In this document: positions 32,798-45,103 of the stretch, in pieces | Layout: each line of letters begins with the position of its first letter | Numbering within the stretch: the stretch's first letter is position 1 | Source of the DNA: Clytia hemisphaerica | Taxonomy: Eukaryota > Cnidaria > Hydrozoa > Leptothecata > Clytiidae | NCBI GenBank assembly: GCA_902728285.1 | Contig: CACVBU010001134.1 | Coordinates: 124,001-188,000 of the forward strand | Length of the DNA stretch: 64,000 nucleotides | Direction of reading: 5' to 3' | The notes under the pieces: model-generated | What the model was told of the DNA's origin: nothing | What the model saw: only the letters and a program-made list of their open reading frames with translations | The model's database searches: none | Translations under genes and position numbers: made by a program

Positions 32798-35442
32798 ATG
32801 GAGGACGAGAATAGGCGGTTCAGAACCCCAGAGGAGATAGGAAACTTTATGAACGATTTGAAGTCTGATTTTGAAGATTCTTTTACTGAAAGTGATAGTG
32901 ATGAATCTGAAGTTGTTAAGAATGTATAAATTTTGTCTAGTTTTAGAATTTTTGTAGTTTTTGTCTCTAATTCAGCCCCCAAACCTTTTGTCCTTTTTTT
33001 GTTTTGGTTTTGGATGGAGAAAGTGGGAGTAAAATCAAAAGTTTACTGAAAGGTTCTGAAGAAGATTTTCCCTACCCTTTATTTTTAGAACTACCTGAGG
33101 CTGATCGACCCTTTGAGGATATAGCGGTGCCTGCTTACTGCCATCATGATGAATCAAATTCAGAATCATCATCATACCAATCCAATAACGGCGATTTGAA
33201 TAAACTAAATTCCCCCACTCAAACGGGCTCGGGTACGAGGTGGACCGGTCTTTTGAGGGGGTTTTGCAACGCGTAGCGGTCGTCGCATTCGTACCCGTGG
33301 TGGTCAAAATTTCTTGTCAAGTAATAATGAAAGCAATGGTAGTGCAGGCGGTGGCGGTGAAAGTGACAGTGGTCCTCCCCCATTTGATCCTGATCAAGCT
33401 GGACCTTCAATCAGTGGTAATTCTTCACCTATCCAATCACCTGTTCGTAATGCTTTTCGTGGTCGTCGTGGTACTTGTGGTGCTAGTAGAGGTAGTAGAC
33501 GCGTTGGTGGTCAAGTTGCCCGAGTCCTTGTTGAAGAAAATGTTGAAGATGATGAAGCACAAAGAGACAATGAAGTAATTGACGCGCCTGAGGTGAAACG
33601 CGGTGTGAGAAGAGCTGGACGCAAAAGAGCAGGACGTGGAAGAGCTGGACGCAAAAGAGCAGGACATGGAAGAGCAGGACGTGGAAGAGCAGGACGTGGC
33701 AGAGCAGGACGCGGGAGAGCTGGGCGCGGGAGAGCAAGGCGTGGGAGAGCGGGACGTGGAAGAGGCAGGGGTGATGGTGGCAGAGATGGTGGCGGCGGAG
33801 ACGGCAACGGTGAAGGAGATAGTGGGGATGAACCAGAGGATCCATGGACGGCTGAAGGAAGAAATCAAAGAAGGAGGTTTCCCTTCACTGGTAGTCCAGG
33901 CGTTAAAAACTTTCCTGAGGATGAATGCACACCAATTGAAGTATTCAAGCTATTTTTTTCCGATGAACTTTTTCAGTACATAGTTGAAGCTACAAATAGT
34001 TATGCTGAAATAATGATAAACACCCCTGAGATCCAGGAGAGAATTGAAAACACACAGAGAAGCTTGTTTCGTCTCTGGAGCCCGGTCACACTAGACGAAA
34101 TGTGGACTTACATTGCAATTCTAATGCTTATGGGGGTGATAGAAAAGCCAGAATATAACTTATATTGGTCCACACGACATTTGCTTTCGACCCCAATTTT
34201 TCCAAGACTTATGCGCAGAGATCGTTTTGAAGCAATTCGTAAAATGATTAACTTTCACCAAACCAGATGATGAAGTGGAAGATGACTCATTCGAAAACTA
34301 CGCGTGACAATGGAGTACCTCGTTGGAAAATTTCGTGCAAATTACGTACCGCAGGAGGCATTGGCTATCGATGAGTATCTTTCGTTATGGAAGGGCCGCC
34401 TATCTTTTCGAGTTTATATACCAAATAAAAGAGAGCTGTATGGCGTGAAATTATACATGCTTTGTGAAAGCTCTAGTGGGTATCTTTGGAACTTATTTAC
34501 ACTGGGGTAACAACTAATTATACTGAGCCTGCTGAACAACCTGCCAACAATCCATTTATCTTTGAGGACCTAAAGAGTCCTTCAAAAGTTGTCCTTAGCC
34601 TACTGTCTGATCTTCTTGGGAAAGGCTATAGCGTAACCCTGGATAATTATTATACATCCCCAGAAATAGCAGAAATTCTTCTCAATTACAACACTGATTG
34701 TTGCGGTACCTTGCGAGCGAAAACAAATCTGCCATACGACTTCTGGTATTGGCGTCCGGTAAGAGGCAATCCACCAGAAAAAAAATTCAACGGAGATTTG
34801 ACGGTCCTTAGGTGGAATGATGTGACCAAAACAAAGAAAGAAAAAGTGGTGTCAATGTTATCCACGATTCATACTGGCCAACTCATTGATTCAGGAAAGA
34901 GAAATTTCCGTACCGGAGAGGCAGTATACAAACCTGATGTCATTGTCGATTACAATTCCACAATGGGTGGGGTAGATCTTTTGAGCAGAGTTGTAATCAC
35001 CTACTCATCCAAGAGAAGAGGGGTGAAATGGAACCGTAAGCTGGCGGAATTATTTATTGATATTGCTATGTACAACAGCTATCTTGTGTACAAGAAAGTT
35101 TCTATCGATGACGTGATCGACACCCACCTGAAATTCAAAATTAATGTCATCGAAGAATTGATAACCAGACATCATCACGGTGCCGCAACTCCAAATCGAG
35201 GCCCCAATGCAGGACCATACCTTCTTCGACTGGTTGAACGTCATTTTCTTGCTTTCCTTCCTGCAACCGATAAGAAACAAAACGCGCAAAAAAGGTGTCA
35301 CAGATGCACCAAACGCAAAATCCGTAAGAATACACGTTACTATTGCCCAGACTGCAATGTTCCGTTATGCTTTGAGCCATGCTTCAAAATTTATCATACA
35401 AAAAGAGACTACACTAAAGGATACAGAAGTCTCATCAAATAA
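32798..35442 (+). pseudogene. piggyBac transposase, multiply frameshifted
   Basis: This is a decayed DDE/D transposase of the cut-and-paste piggyBac superfamily. Collinear pieces: an acidic N-terminus (MEDENRRFRTPEEIGNFMND, 32798-32930); EEDFPYPLFLELPEADRPFE (about 33058-33220); 33314-34270 with an Arg/Gly-rich repeat and PWTAEGRNQ...FPFTGSPGVKNF; 34304-34510 with AIDEYLSLWKGRLSFR (first catalytic Asp); and 34486-35442 with SVTLDNYYTSPEIAEIL (second Asp) and VDYNSTMGGVDLLSRVV (third Asp). The C-terminus is a cysteine-rich finger (CHRCTKRKI, YYCPDCNVPLCFEPC). Frame changes fall near 33245, 34255, 34300 and 34495. A true intron between the first pieces is possible. The catalytic triad is still readable, but no single frame joins it. 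Confidence 0.88.
33610..33775 (+). repeat. 15-bp minisatellite inside the piggyBac N-terminus
   Basis: About 11 copies of AGAGC(A/T)GGACGTGGA-like units encode repeats of AGRGR/AGRKR. All three frames stay open across it, so the long open frames on the other strand and frames here are artefacts of the repeat. Confidence 0.85.
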
Positions 35443-35682
35443 TAGTTTTGATTGAGCCATAAAAACTGATTATTATTAATATTTCCCGCTTTATGGGGGA
35501 AATGTTTTTAAAATCGGCTTTTTAGGGAGGTTCGATGTAAACTTTTGAAAGCGGTCGCGCGATCTGAAAGCGTGTGATAATAGAATGAATAAGTGTCAGT
35601 AGCTAGTCTTTCCAAAGCTTTGGCGTATGCTATTTTATTACTATTGAGGTAAAAACAATATTAAGAAAGGATATGGAAAACT

Positions 35683-35943
35683 GTGGAAGTTTTGAGCAAT
35701 GTTCGTTTACATGAAATATGTGGTACGAAAAATGTTAGTGTTTTTATTAGAAATCAGCAACGTAGTTATTTGGCACATATTATTCGCATGAATGTTCACA
35801 GAAATGTGAAAAAGCTCACGTTCAATGATGATATATATACAAGGAGAGGGCGTCCCGTTAAGTCGTTGGTTGATTTAATTATTGAAAATGAAAATGTCAC
35901 TCTTGATAGATTTTGCAATCTTGCGTTGCAAAGAAAACGTTAA
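35683..35943 (+). pseudogene. C-terminal relic of a non-LTR retrotransposon ORF2 (tentative)
   Basis: 86 codons with RNQQRSYLAHIIRM, LTFNDDIYTRRGRP and an ALQRKR end. The pattern R.QQ..YLAH..R followed by FNDD...RGRP resembles the extreme C-terminus of some invertebrate non-LTR reverse transcriptases. Nothing of the RT domain lies upstream, as expected for a severe 5' truncation. Assignment is from memory only. Confidence 0.4.
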
Positions 35944-36294
35944 TGGAAATGTGATGGATTAATATTATTTAATATTATTTATGAGAGACTGGGTTACCCA
36001 GGTTTTTATTCTATTTATTTGACGAGAGTTCGGTGTGAAGATGTTTCGGTTCACCGAGACGGATTCACACCCTATTCGACCTAGGAATAGGGAATAGTAA
36101 AATCTTATATATATTATCTCCCTAGTATTCTTGAAATGAGAGACACATTTTAATTGTCAAACTAATTACCCAGTAAGCTTTGCGTTCACGTTTGGTTTTT
36201 ATGCTCTGTGTTGCTCTAGATTGAAAGAGTTGGTTGAAAGTGTCGTCCAGAGTCCAGTTTCCCCTTCAGATAACTTTTATAGTGAATCTGAGGT

Positions 36295-37600
36295 TTGTGT
36301 ATGCAATATTTTATCATATTTTTAGTTTTTTTCTTTTCTACGTGCCAGACTGAGCAGGTGTGTAATAGAGCATTTACTCCAAGAGTGAGTAATAATTGCT
36401 TGATCACCGATATAAAAGTTCAGTGCAAAAATATACTTGCAGATACTGGCATAAATAGACCATTGTATATCAATGAATTGCCTGCACAAATTATGATTGA
36501 AAACTGTCGTTTTGATATTACTATTGTCAGACAAACCGATGGGTACATAGATACGTTATCAGATGGTAGTAGAGTACATGTTGATGCTTTTCTTGATGAA
36601 AATTTGTTTTTTAAAGAAAACGTCACTGGAAGTTATACTATTTATTGAAGGTTATTGTATTGCAATTCTGAAAGACAACCAGAATAAATGTTATTTGTTT
36701 GATTCTCACAGTCGTAATTCTGAAGGAAATATAGTTGACAGTGAAATTGGCAAATCTATTTTATTGAAATTGTCATCTGTTAAAGATATTCCTGAATATA
36801 TTTTTGCTATGTATGGTTTGCATGCTTATCAACTTGCATACATCCATGTGAAAGTGATGGGAAACAAAACTGAATTGACGAAGTTTTTGAATAACTTTAG
36901 GAGAACAAAACTATATTCTGAGCATCTTGAAAGCAATAAGAGTAAAGAAATAAATGATAAAACAAAAGAAATCCGCAAACGACACTACTCAAAACATTCT
37001 GATGTGATTAAGAAAAAGATGAAAATATATAGACAAGAAAATTCAGAATTTATTAAAGAAAACATGAAAAAATATAGAGAAGAAAATTCTGAATCAATTA
37101 ACAAAAGCAAGAAAGAATATTATCAGAGTAATAAAACTGCAATAAAAGAAAAGTCAGCCAAAATTAAAATTGATTCTAATAATCGAAATCAAAGAATAAT
37201 AAGATTTAAAGACAGAATTAAGGAAGGACCATTCTACATTTGTGTTTGCTGTCACAGATGTCTTTACAAAAGATCAGTATTATGCTTTAGGGAAGAGAAA
37301 TATAGAAAAGATGGTTTTGATGTGGACTTTGAGCTTGTTTGTAGCTTTGATAACTTATTTTATATTTGTAAAACCTGTGATAAAAAACTCTTAAAGAAGG
37401 AAATCCCATGTCAAAGTGTAAAAAATAAACTTGAATTGTATGATCTTCCAAATCATTTACAGAATATCAATAAAATTGAACGTGCGGTGATATCACAGCG
37501 AATTTTATTTTCAAAAATTAAAATTATGCCTAAAGGTCAATTTCCTAAAATTAAAGGTATTGTTTGTAATATACCAATTGAAAACAGAAGAAGTTTGTAA
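36295..37600 (+). pseudogene. Helentron N-terminal region: cysteine-protease-like domain and Cys fingers
   Basis: Two frames joined near 36645 (…GSYTIY to IEGYCIAILKDNQNKCYLFD). FDSHSRNSEGNIVDSEIGKS resembles the His/Asp part of the tegument-type/OTU-like cysteine protease domain known at the N-terminus of animal Helitron proteins. A long charged linker with repeated KYREENSE-type words follows (about 36930-37200). Then CVCCHRCLYKRSVLC and ICKTCDKKLLKKEIPCQ give a Cys-rich finger region. The protease assignment is an inference from the local motif. Confidence 0.6.
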
Positions 37601-39036
37601 TGTTTTGCCAAGAACCCTTGATAATAGTAATGTTATCTTTATGAAATTAAAGCGAAAATTATGTTATAATGGCCATGTTATGGCAGAATCGGTAAGACCA
37701 GAGATAGTATTTTCAATCCTAAATCATCTCAAAAATGTTAATCCGTTATATTCTCATATAAATGTACAAGACATAGTTTCTGATAATGCTTTTGATATAA
37801 GGTTTATTGATGACAGAGATGTAGACTTTACTATCAATAATGAATCAGCAGATTCTTCTACAACTGTGATCCTTAAATTTATTGATGACAAAGATGTTTC
37901 ACAGATAATAAACTATGGAGAACATGATGAGTTTGAAAATGAGGATCCAATGGATGATCATCGGTTAAATTGTGTTGAAACTACACTGATATCTAAATGT
38001 CCCCATGTTATTGCAGATGACGAAAATATTGTAGTCGCTCCAGGAGAAGGAAAGGCACCTTTGAATATTTTGAAAGACCCTAATGCTGAAGTCTTGGCTT
38101 TCCCTGATTTATTCCCAACAGGAAAGTTTGGCTATACTGCAACTAGAGATGTAAAACTTACTCATACAAAGTATTTCAATCAGCGCTTGTTAAATTATAC
38201 ACAGAAATTTGCCTCTGATACAGATTACATATTTTTTGGCAACTTTGTTTCCCAGCAAACAAACTTGAAAAACCAAATGAATGTTGCAATGCGCAAAGTG
38301 TCAGGTAGGAATATCAACGCTGGCATGTTGAGTGACAATTTCAAAGAAACTGTAAAAAAATTTTATCGTTAACCAGCAAGCTCATAACTTCATGAACACT
38401 GTCAAAGGTTCTTCAGCTTACTGGAAAAATATGCTTTCTGACGTTTTAGCTATGGTGAAACAGCTAGGAATTCCATCATTTTTTATGACTTTATCTTGTG
38501 CTGATTTAAGATGGCTGGAATTGCCATTCATCATATCTCGGCTCAAAGGTAAAGAATTATCAGATGAGGAAATAAGTGCATTGTCTTATTTTGAAAGATG
38601 TGAGCTACTCAATAGCAATCCAGTACTTTTAGCAAGACACTTCAATTACCGTGTTGAGGTTTTCTACAAAGAAATAGTACTTAATGGTCCACTTGGTAAA
38701 GTTAAATATCATGTCATTAGAATTGAATTTCAATTTAGAGGATCACCGCATGCACATTGTTTAATATGGGTTGAAAATATGCCTACCCTAAGTTTAGAAA
38801 CCATTGATGAGTATACTGAATTTTTAGATTCTATCATTTCTGCAAACATACCTACTGAACCTTCAAGGCTGAAAGAGCTTGTTGAGAAATATCAGGTACA
38901 TAGCCACTCTAAAACTTGCACTAAATACAATAATAAAGAATGTCGTTTTGGATTTGGATTTGGAAGTTTTTCACGCATAGAACGATTATTGCAAAACCAA
39001 TCCCATCAGATAATCCCAATAAGAATCAAATTTTAG
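37560..39036 (+). pseudogene. Helentron Rep (HUH nuclease) region
   Basis: Frames 37560-38372 and 38392-39036 are collinear with Helitron Rep proteins: NVLPRTLDNSNVI, LAFPDLFPTGKFGYTATR, KGSSAYWKNMLSDVLAMVKQ, IPSFFMTLSCADLRWLE and the HUH motif EFQFRGSPHAHCLIWVEN. The catalytic Tyr motif (YMCSYFSK) lies further on in the next frame at about 39354. A stop and frame change at about 38370 and an overlap with the next frame at 38940-39036 show decay. Confidence 0.85.
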
Positions 39037-42000
39037 CAAAGCAAAAGGAAGTTTTATCAAAAGTGAAGCAATATATTGACAAGTGTTTGAATCCTAAAAA
39101 GAGGAATTTTTTATACCCTGAAAAGCCAAACTTTGAAGAAATTCCAAACATTGACCAGGTCCTAGAATCTTTGGGTATTTCCCTTGCTGATTATGAAGAT
39201 GCTTTATCAGTTTCAAGAGATGATGACTTTCAAGTTCATTTAAAAAGGGGTACAAATTCATGCTTTGTAAACAATTATTTTGAAGAAGGTCTTCTTGCTT
39301 GGGAAGCAAATATTGACTTGCAACCAGTATTAAATCATTATAAAGCTGTACAATACATGTGTTCTTATTTTTCCAAAAGTGAAACCTCTAGTTCAGAAGC
39401 CATGAAAGAGGCATTAGCAGAATGCAAAGAACTTGATAAAGACAAGTATGAAACTATGAAAAAAGTAGCTCAAGCATATAGTGACAATAGAGAATGTTCT
39501 GTTCAAGAAGCAGTCTATCAACTAATGCCTGAGTTGTGGCTACGTAAGGGTTATCCTCAAGTTACCTTTGTCAATACTAACTTGCCTGAAGACCGCTTTC
39601 ATATGTTTAAATCAGAAGAGGAATTGGCTGAACTTCCTGAAGACAGTGAAAATGTTTTCAAAAAAAATATCTTTGATATTTATATTGATCGACCAAACCA
39701 AAATTTTAAAAATGGCAGATTTGAAGTAATCAATGACCTGTGTTATGCACAATTTTGTAGTAATAATGAACAAAATAAAAAAATTGATTATGAAGAATTG
39801 ATAAATGACAATCAACCTGATGTACTAAATGACTCAGTTGTTGAAGAAAATCATGAAGAAAATACACTCCCAAAAAGAATTCCCTTAATGTCCTCAAAAG
39901 AATGTATGAGATGCAGGAAAGTGAGAAAGGTTCTTAGAACGTATACACCAAATCGTCATTTGTATCCAGAAAAGTATGCACACCATCTCTTAATGCTATT
40001 TTACCCTTTTCGGAAAGAAGAAGAAGACCTTAAGTTGAACAATTCTTATATGTCCAAGCTAGCTGATCCTGATGTTTTACAGATTGTTAATAGGAACAAA
40101 GAGATATTTGAACCAAATTCTGAACTAGTTGAAGTAGCCTTGCAAAACTACAGAAATGACTTACATACAAACCAAAATTCTTTTGCCCAACAGGAAAATG
40201 ATGAAGTTTTGGATCTTTTAAATGATCAATTAATTAACAGCAATGAAGCTGAGGGTGAACCTCTGAACGAAGAGGAAGAACTTCTAGACAATTTACCCCC
40301 TGCCACTGTTCATCAAACAGCTATTTCTGATGAAGAACTAAACTCAAGCATAGAATCATTGAATGAAAAGCAACGAAAAATATTTGATGTGGTTTATACA
40401 TGGGCGAAAAGTTTTGTCCAAAATAGAAACTTGGAAAAGCCTGAGCTATTGCAACCATTACATATTTTTTTAACAGCAGCCGGTGGATGTGGAAAAAGCT
40501 ATTTGGTGAAATGTCTTTATAATACTCTGAATAAACTTCTTTCTCGAAAAGGTGATACATCAAAAGCTAAGATAATGCTGTTGGCACCAACTGGTGTTGC
40601 TGCAATTAACATTGATGGTACAACTATTCATACCGGTCTTGGCATTCCTTGTAAAAATTTTATACCGCTTAGTGACAAACAGAGAACCAATCTTAGACTC
40701 AAACTTCAAGAAGTCAGTGTCATTTTTATAGATGAGATATCAATGGTTAGTCCTAAGCTTTTATTACAAATTCATCAACGCCTTTGTGAAATATTTGGTG
40801 TATCTGACCGCATACCATTTGCTAATAAGACTATTATTGTCAGCGGAGATTTGTATCAATTGCCACCTGTAAGAGCAAAGCAAGTGTTTTCCCTTGATGG
40901 ATTTATAATAAGTTTGCTAAAGCTTTGGCGTAACTTTCAATTTGCAGAACTTGATAAAGTCATGCGTCAACAGGGTGACAACACATTTATTGATTTATTA
41001 AATAACGTAAGAATTGGAAGATTAACAGAGGATGAAGAAAAAATCCTGCAGTCAAGATTTGTTTCACCAGAGAATCCAGATTATCCTTGGGATGCTCTTC
41101 ACTTGTTTGCTGAGAATAGTCTTGTAAAAATTCACAATGAAAGAATGCTCAACACTTTGTCTACTCCTTTAGTCAATATTTTTGCACTAGAAGAATATCC
41201 TCATGGACTTGCTCCAAGTAAAATTAGAGAAATCAGGGATAAAAATTATACTGATACAGGTGGTCTTGTATATAATCTTGGAATTAAAGTTGGTGCACGA
41301 ATCATGTTAACTGCGAATATGGACATAAGCGATAGACTTGTAAATGGTCAGCTTGGTACTGTGAAACACCTGACTATTTTAAATGGAAAGTGTGAAAAAA
41401 TCTACATCCTTTTTGATGATGTTAAAGCTGGTAATGTAAAGAAAGATAGTGACAATTTTGCACGTCGCCATGGATATGTTCCAGTTGAAAGAACTGAAAC
41501 CAAGTTTGGAGTTTCTAATAAAAAATCAACTCTTATGATAACATGGACACAATTTCCTATTGTTCCATCCTATGCATGTACAGTTCATAAAGTACAAGGC
41601 TTGACTCTTGAAAAAATCGTTGTCAGTTTTCAGTTGAATAAACAAACTTATTTTAATCCAGGTCAAATCTATGTGGCTTTGAGCCGCGTGACTTCTTTAA
41701 ATGGATTGTATCTTACTGGCAACTATACATCTTCTGCTATTAAAGCAAATGCTAGTGCAGAAAAAGAATATCAAAGACTAAGATCTGCAGAAAACTTACT
41801 GGAACCCTTACTTTCAATTGTTCCTACCAACTCTAACTTGGTTCTGACTTTATTAAATATCAGATCCCTGAGGATAAAGTCAGCCTCAATCAGACACTAC
41901 AAAGAACTTATTGATTCTGATGTTATATTCTTTACTGAAACACAGATTTCCTATGACTCAAGTGTTGATGAAATTGAATACAACATAAGACCTTTCCAAA

Positions 42001-42101
42001 TAGTCTTCAATAATGATGAAGACAAGTTCAAAAGCTTAGCTGTTGGTTACAAAGAATCTGTCTCGATTTCAGAAATTCATTTACANAAACTGAGGTTTTA
42101 A
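38940..42101 (+). pseudogene. Helentron Rep Tyr motif, PIF1-like helicase and truncated endonuclease (1053 codons)
   Basis: The rest of Rep is here, with YMCSYFSK (two Tyr three residues apart, about residues 139-143). Next comes a superfamily 1 helicase: AGGCGKSYLVKCLYN (Walker A), LAPTGVAAINIDGTTIHTGL, FIDEISMVSPKLL (Walker B), VSGDLYQLPPVRA, VVSFQLN and YVALSRVTSLNGLYL. After the helicase, LTLLNIRSL and SDVIFFTETQ match the start of an AP-endonuclease-like (EEP) domain. The remaining catalytic motifs are absent. The frame ends just past an undetermined base at 42086. Long and open, but joined to its own Rep start only by frameshift. Confidence 0.88.
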
Positions 42102-42112
42102 TAAAACAATAG

Positions 42113-42500
42113 GGTATATGTACTGCAAAACCCACACTAAATTTCTGACCTAAATAATTATTTTTTGGGCTGCCTTTATCAAGAAAATTGTTTGATGGTG
42201 CGAGGAGTCCCATGAAAAGAGTTCTTCCTGATATTTTTCAATGATATATGTTAGATTGTTTTTATATCATTGCTTTTTAAAATTTTCACTTTTTTGGAAT
42301 ACGTACCTCAAAACCCACATTTATATTATTGACAATATCTTTAAGTCCACTTGGTCAATCAAGGTAAAAATTTGCACCTGTACATCTAGGTAAGTTTGTT
42401 GTAGAACTATTCATATATTGATAAATTAGTCTCAATAGAATTACCTATTACACCACAGAACCCACAATAGATGTACCTCAAAACCCACAGGGAGTTTTGC
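42113..42500. repeat. AACCCACA-punctuated stretch 3' of the Helentron
   Basis: TACTGCAAAACCCACACT (about 42120), TACCTCAAAACCCACATT (about 42305), CCACAGAACCCACAATAG (about 42456) and TACCTCAAAACCCACAGG (about 42474) are spaced irregularly in AT-rich sequence. No TIR was found. It may be the 3' non-coding part of the Helentron or a separate element. Confidence 0.5.
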
Positions 42501-42894
42501 AAATTAATTCTCCCCTCATTATATTTCTACCTGAAACTTTTTGACAATTGATTTTGTATTTCTCTATAGGTATTTTGTATGTAAAAATTAAGGCTTACAT
42601 GTTTTTCTAATTGTGTTGAAATTATTTTTGAAACTGCATTGACTATTGTTAGCACTCAAGAAAGTTACAAAACATCCGTACATAGTTATTTATTGCAAAT
42701 GATAGAAACTTTTTTGCATTGTCTGGATAGGGAATCAAACTGATTTAGGCATTAATTGAAGCAAATGAAACTATTATTTACTATGAAAAGAAGACTTTGC
42801 AAAGCATTTGAGGTTGTTGAAATTACAGTGCAATTACAGTTAAATCTCCACCATGAATATCGAAAAGCTTTTTTGATCCTGTAAAACATAAATC

Positions 42895-44078
42895 GTGATG
42901 ACTACCTTGGGAGAGATATGGTCTAAATGGGCAGATAAAGATACATTAGTTTCATGTGCCAAGGGGGTTGGAATAACATCAAGTGGATTGAGCGTAAACT
43001 TCATGCAGCAAGATAAATTTGACAGAGCAGTAGCATGTATACAAGAAGAAATCCCTCCATCAACATCTACATCGACTCCAGACTCACTCATCATGTCTCC
43101 TTCTGACAAAAGAAAAGCTTCTCGTGATTATTAGAAGGCTAAATTTGACCAGGCTCAGTCCCTAATAAGGGAGATGGCAGAAAGAAGCATCCAACTGGAG
43201 GAAATTCCTGGCCTTCTGACAATAAAAAAGGTTAAGCCAAATGAAGAAAAGAAAGCAACCACAACTACAAGGGTGACTCAGGTACACAACTCAATGAGGG
43301 CTAAAGATGTACATGTAGCAACCAAGGTCAAAGAAATCAGGCATGAGAAACTGAAGAAGAAAACTGAAAAAGAAGAAGCAAAGAAGAAGTGAGAGGAGAT
43401 CAGAGAAACATTCATCAAATGCAAAAACTTAATGTATCTGTTTACAACAAAAATGCTTGGCTTTGGGATTAAAGCAGTTCCCAGTATGTCTATGTTCTTC
43501 GTTCAGTTTGCAGCAAAGCAAGCTATAAAGTTAATGGAATCAAACCACTGATGATATTACCAACCAAACAACATTCAATCTCTAAACGATTGTTTGAGGA
43601 GGATTCGTCATCAGATGAGGAAGGTGAGGAATTTGAATCTGAAGGATGCGAAATGTCCGAAGATGAAACTGATGATGAAAGCAACATCCAAAAACTCAAG
43701 AATTGCTGGAAAGACCTGGCACCGCCAACAAAAGAGACTGGTAGATGGTATGCTGCCATCTACACCACCAAGAAAACAAAAAGTTTGTTGTATATTGGTC
43801 GTTTGTTGAAGAGATTCTTAAAAGATGAAGATGGCGCTGTTGACTCAATTCAGTTACACTGTCTAAAGCCTAAAGTTAGGAGTGGCACTGTTCTTGAAAA
43901 CACCCCAGACCATCTTCCAGATATAAGCATTTTCCCAGTTTATGACATCATAGCTGGGCCATTAAAGGTCATTCCCATTCGAGGAAAAAAAATTAAAATT
44001 CCAGATTATGATTTAATTGAAAATATGTTTAACAAAGTATCAGGACTAAACCGTCTAGCTTTAGTAAATATGATGTAA
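42895..44078 (+). pseudogene. C-terminal part of a pogo/Tigger-type transposase-like protein, decayed (tentative)
   Basis: Three collinear open pieces. 42895-43134: IWSKWADKDTLVSCAKGVGI, GLSVNFMQQDKFDRAV. 43174-43392: lysine-rich, ends in KKK before a TGA that may be a mutated Trp. 43551-44078: acidic SDEEGEEFESEG, then WKDLAPPTKETGRWYAAIY, LLYIGRLLKRFLKDEDGAVD, ISIFPVYDIIAGPLKVIP. Between them LRSVCSKAS suggests a lost Cys-rich motif. The first block resembles tails of pogo-family DDE transposases. No DDE catalytic domain lies upstream. The last block I do not recognise. It may be a fragment carried next to the Helentron. Confidence 0.45.
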
Positions 44079-44639
44079 TATCCATACTTTTTTAAGCTTT
44101 TGAGTTATATAATATGCTAAACATTATTGTTGTATTTTTGCATAGTTTTTCTTGAAAATGTTTCACAAAATAGTATTCCAGAAGTATGTTTGAGAAATAG
44201 ATAAATATTTTTGTCCAAAATTGGAGGAGCCCCCCTGTGGGTACTGATTCGCATTACAGGCAAAAATTGGAAAAAATGGCATTTTCTGACCTTTTCAGGC
44301 CTGTAAATATGTCAAAACTATTGCAAATCTTAATCTTTTCATTTGCTGTACTAACTTTTATGAAGAAACAACAAAATAATCATATTGGATTGAAAATTTT
44401 GCCCATTGGAGCCCTAAACGAGCCGTTTTAAGCCAATTTTGGGTAGCAAAATGCTTTTTAAGGCAATTTTGCAAGTTCATAAACTTTAAACTGATTGATT
44501 CACACGCCTGAAATTTTCAGAGATCTTTTTTCAAAAATTCATAATGGCGTCTTTAAAAATCGCTTTTTAGCAACAAAAAAAATCATATTTATCAAAAAAA
44601 TAGCATTTTTTGAGGCAAGCTTCTACAAACTGAGTTTAA

Positions 44640-45070
44640 ATGCTGACTGAAATTTTTTTTGCAGTGATAGTATTCCGGAGATACTCCAGGGAAATCAAAA
44701 CCATTTGGGTCTGGGATGCGTCTATGTCCGCCATTATGGAAATGAAATCCCTACTAAATGCAATTTTCCAGGCAAAAACACAAATTTGGACTGAAAAAAT
44801 CTCTAAAATGACAATAGACTTGGGCCCAAATTTTCTTGCAGTGATAGTCTTCTGGAAATACTCCAGGGAACTCAAAATCATTTGGGTTTAGGATTTGGGT
44901 ATATCCGCCATTATGGAATTGAAATCTGTTCTAAAACTGGCTAAATTACAACATTTCGAGTAATAGCCCAATTTTTGACTAAAAACCTCTCTAAAATGGC
45001 AATAGTTTTTGACTCAAAATCTTTTTGCAGTGATAGTGTTCTGTAAATACTCTAGGGGTAAAAACTATTC
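44640..45070. repeat. Tandem repeat, unit about 180 bp, about 2.5-3 copies
   Basis: GCAGTGATAGT followed by a TTC(C/T)G-rich word and ATACTCYAGGG occurs at about 44663, 44840 and 45028. TCCGCCATTATGGAA and CTCTAAAATGRCAATAG recur in step. Diverged units of a small satellite-like array. The open frames inside are not protein-like. Confidence 0.7.
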
Positions 45071-45103
45071 AGGTATAAGATGCTTCTGGGACCGCAATTT
45101 TTG

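Larger units (their letters stand above)
36295..42101 (+). mobile_element. Helentron (Helitron-like rolling-circle element), decayed
   Basis: A rolling-circle transposon coding region in five overlapping or adjacent frames (36295-36648, 36563-37600, 37560-38372, 38392-39036 and 38940-42101). Order: protease-like N-terminus, Cys finger region, HUH-Rep, PIF1-like helicase, then the first part of an endonuclease. The endonuclease fused after the helicase is the mark of the Helentron subgroup. At least four frame changes are needed to read it through. Terminal structures (Helentron asymmetric TIRs, 3' hairpin) were not identified. Confidence 0.85.

Noticed and set aside
33437-33868. Long open frames on the minus strand over the piggyBac N-terminus
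   Set aside because: They arise from the 15-bp minisatellite, which keeps all frames open. The plus-strand frame continues into piggyBac motifs.
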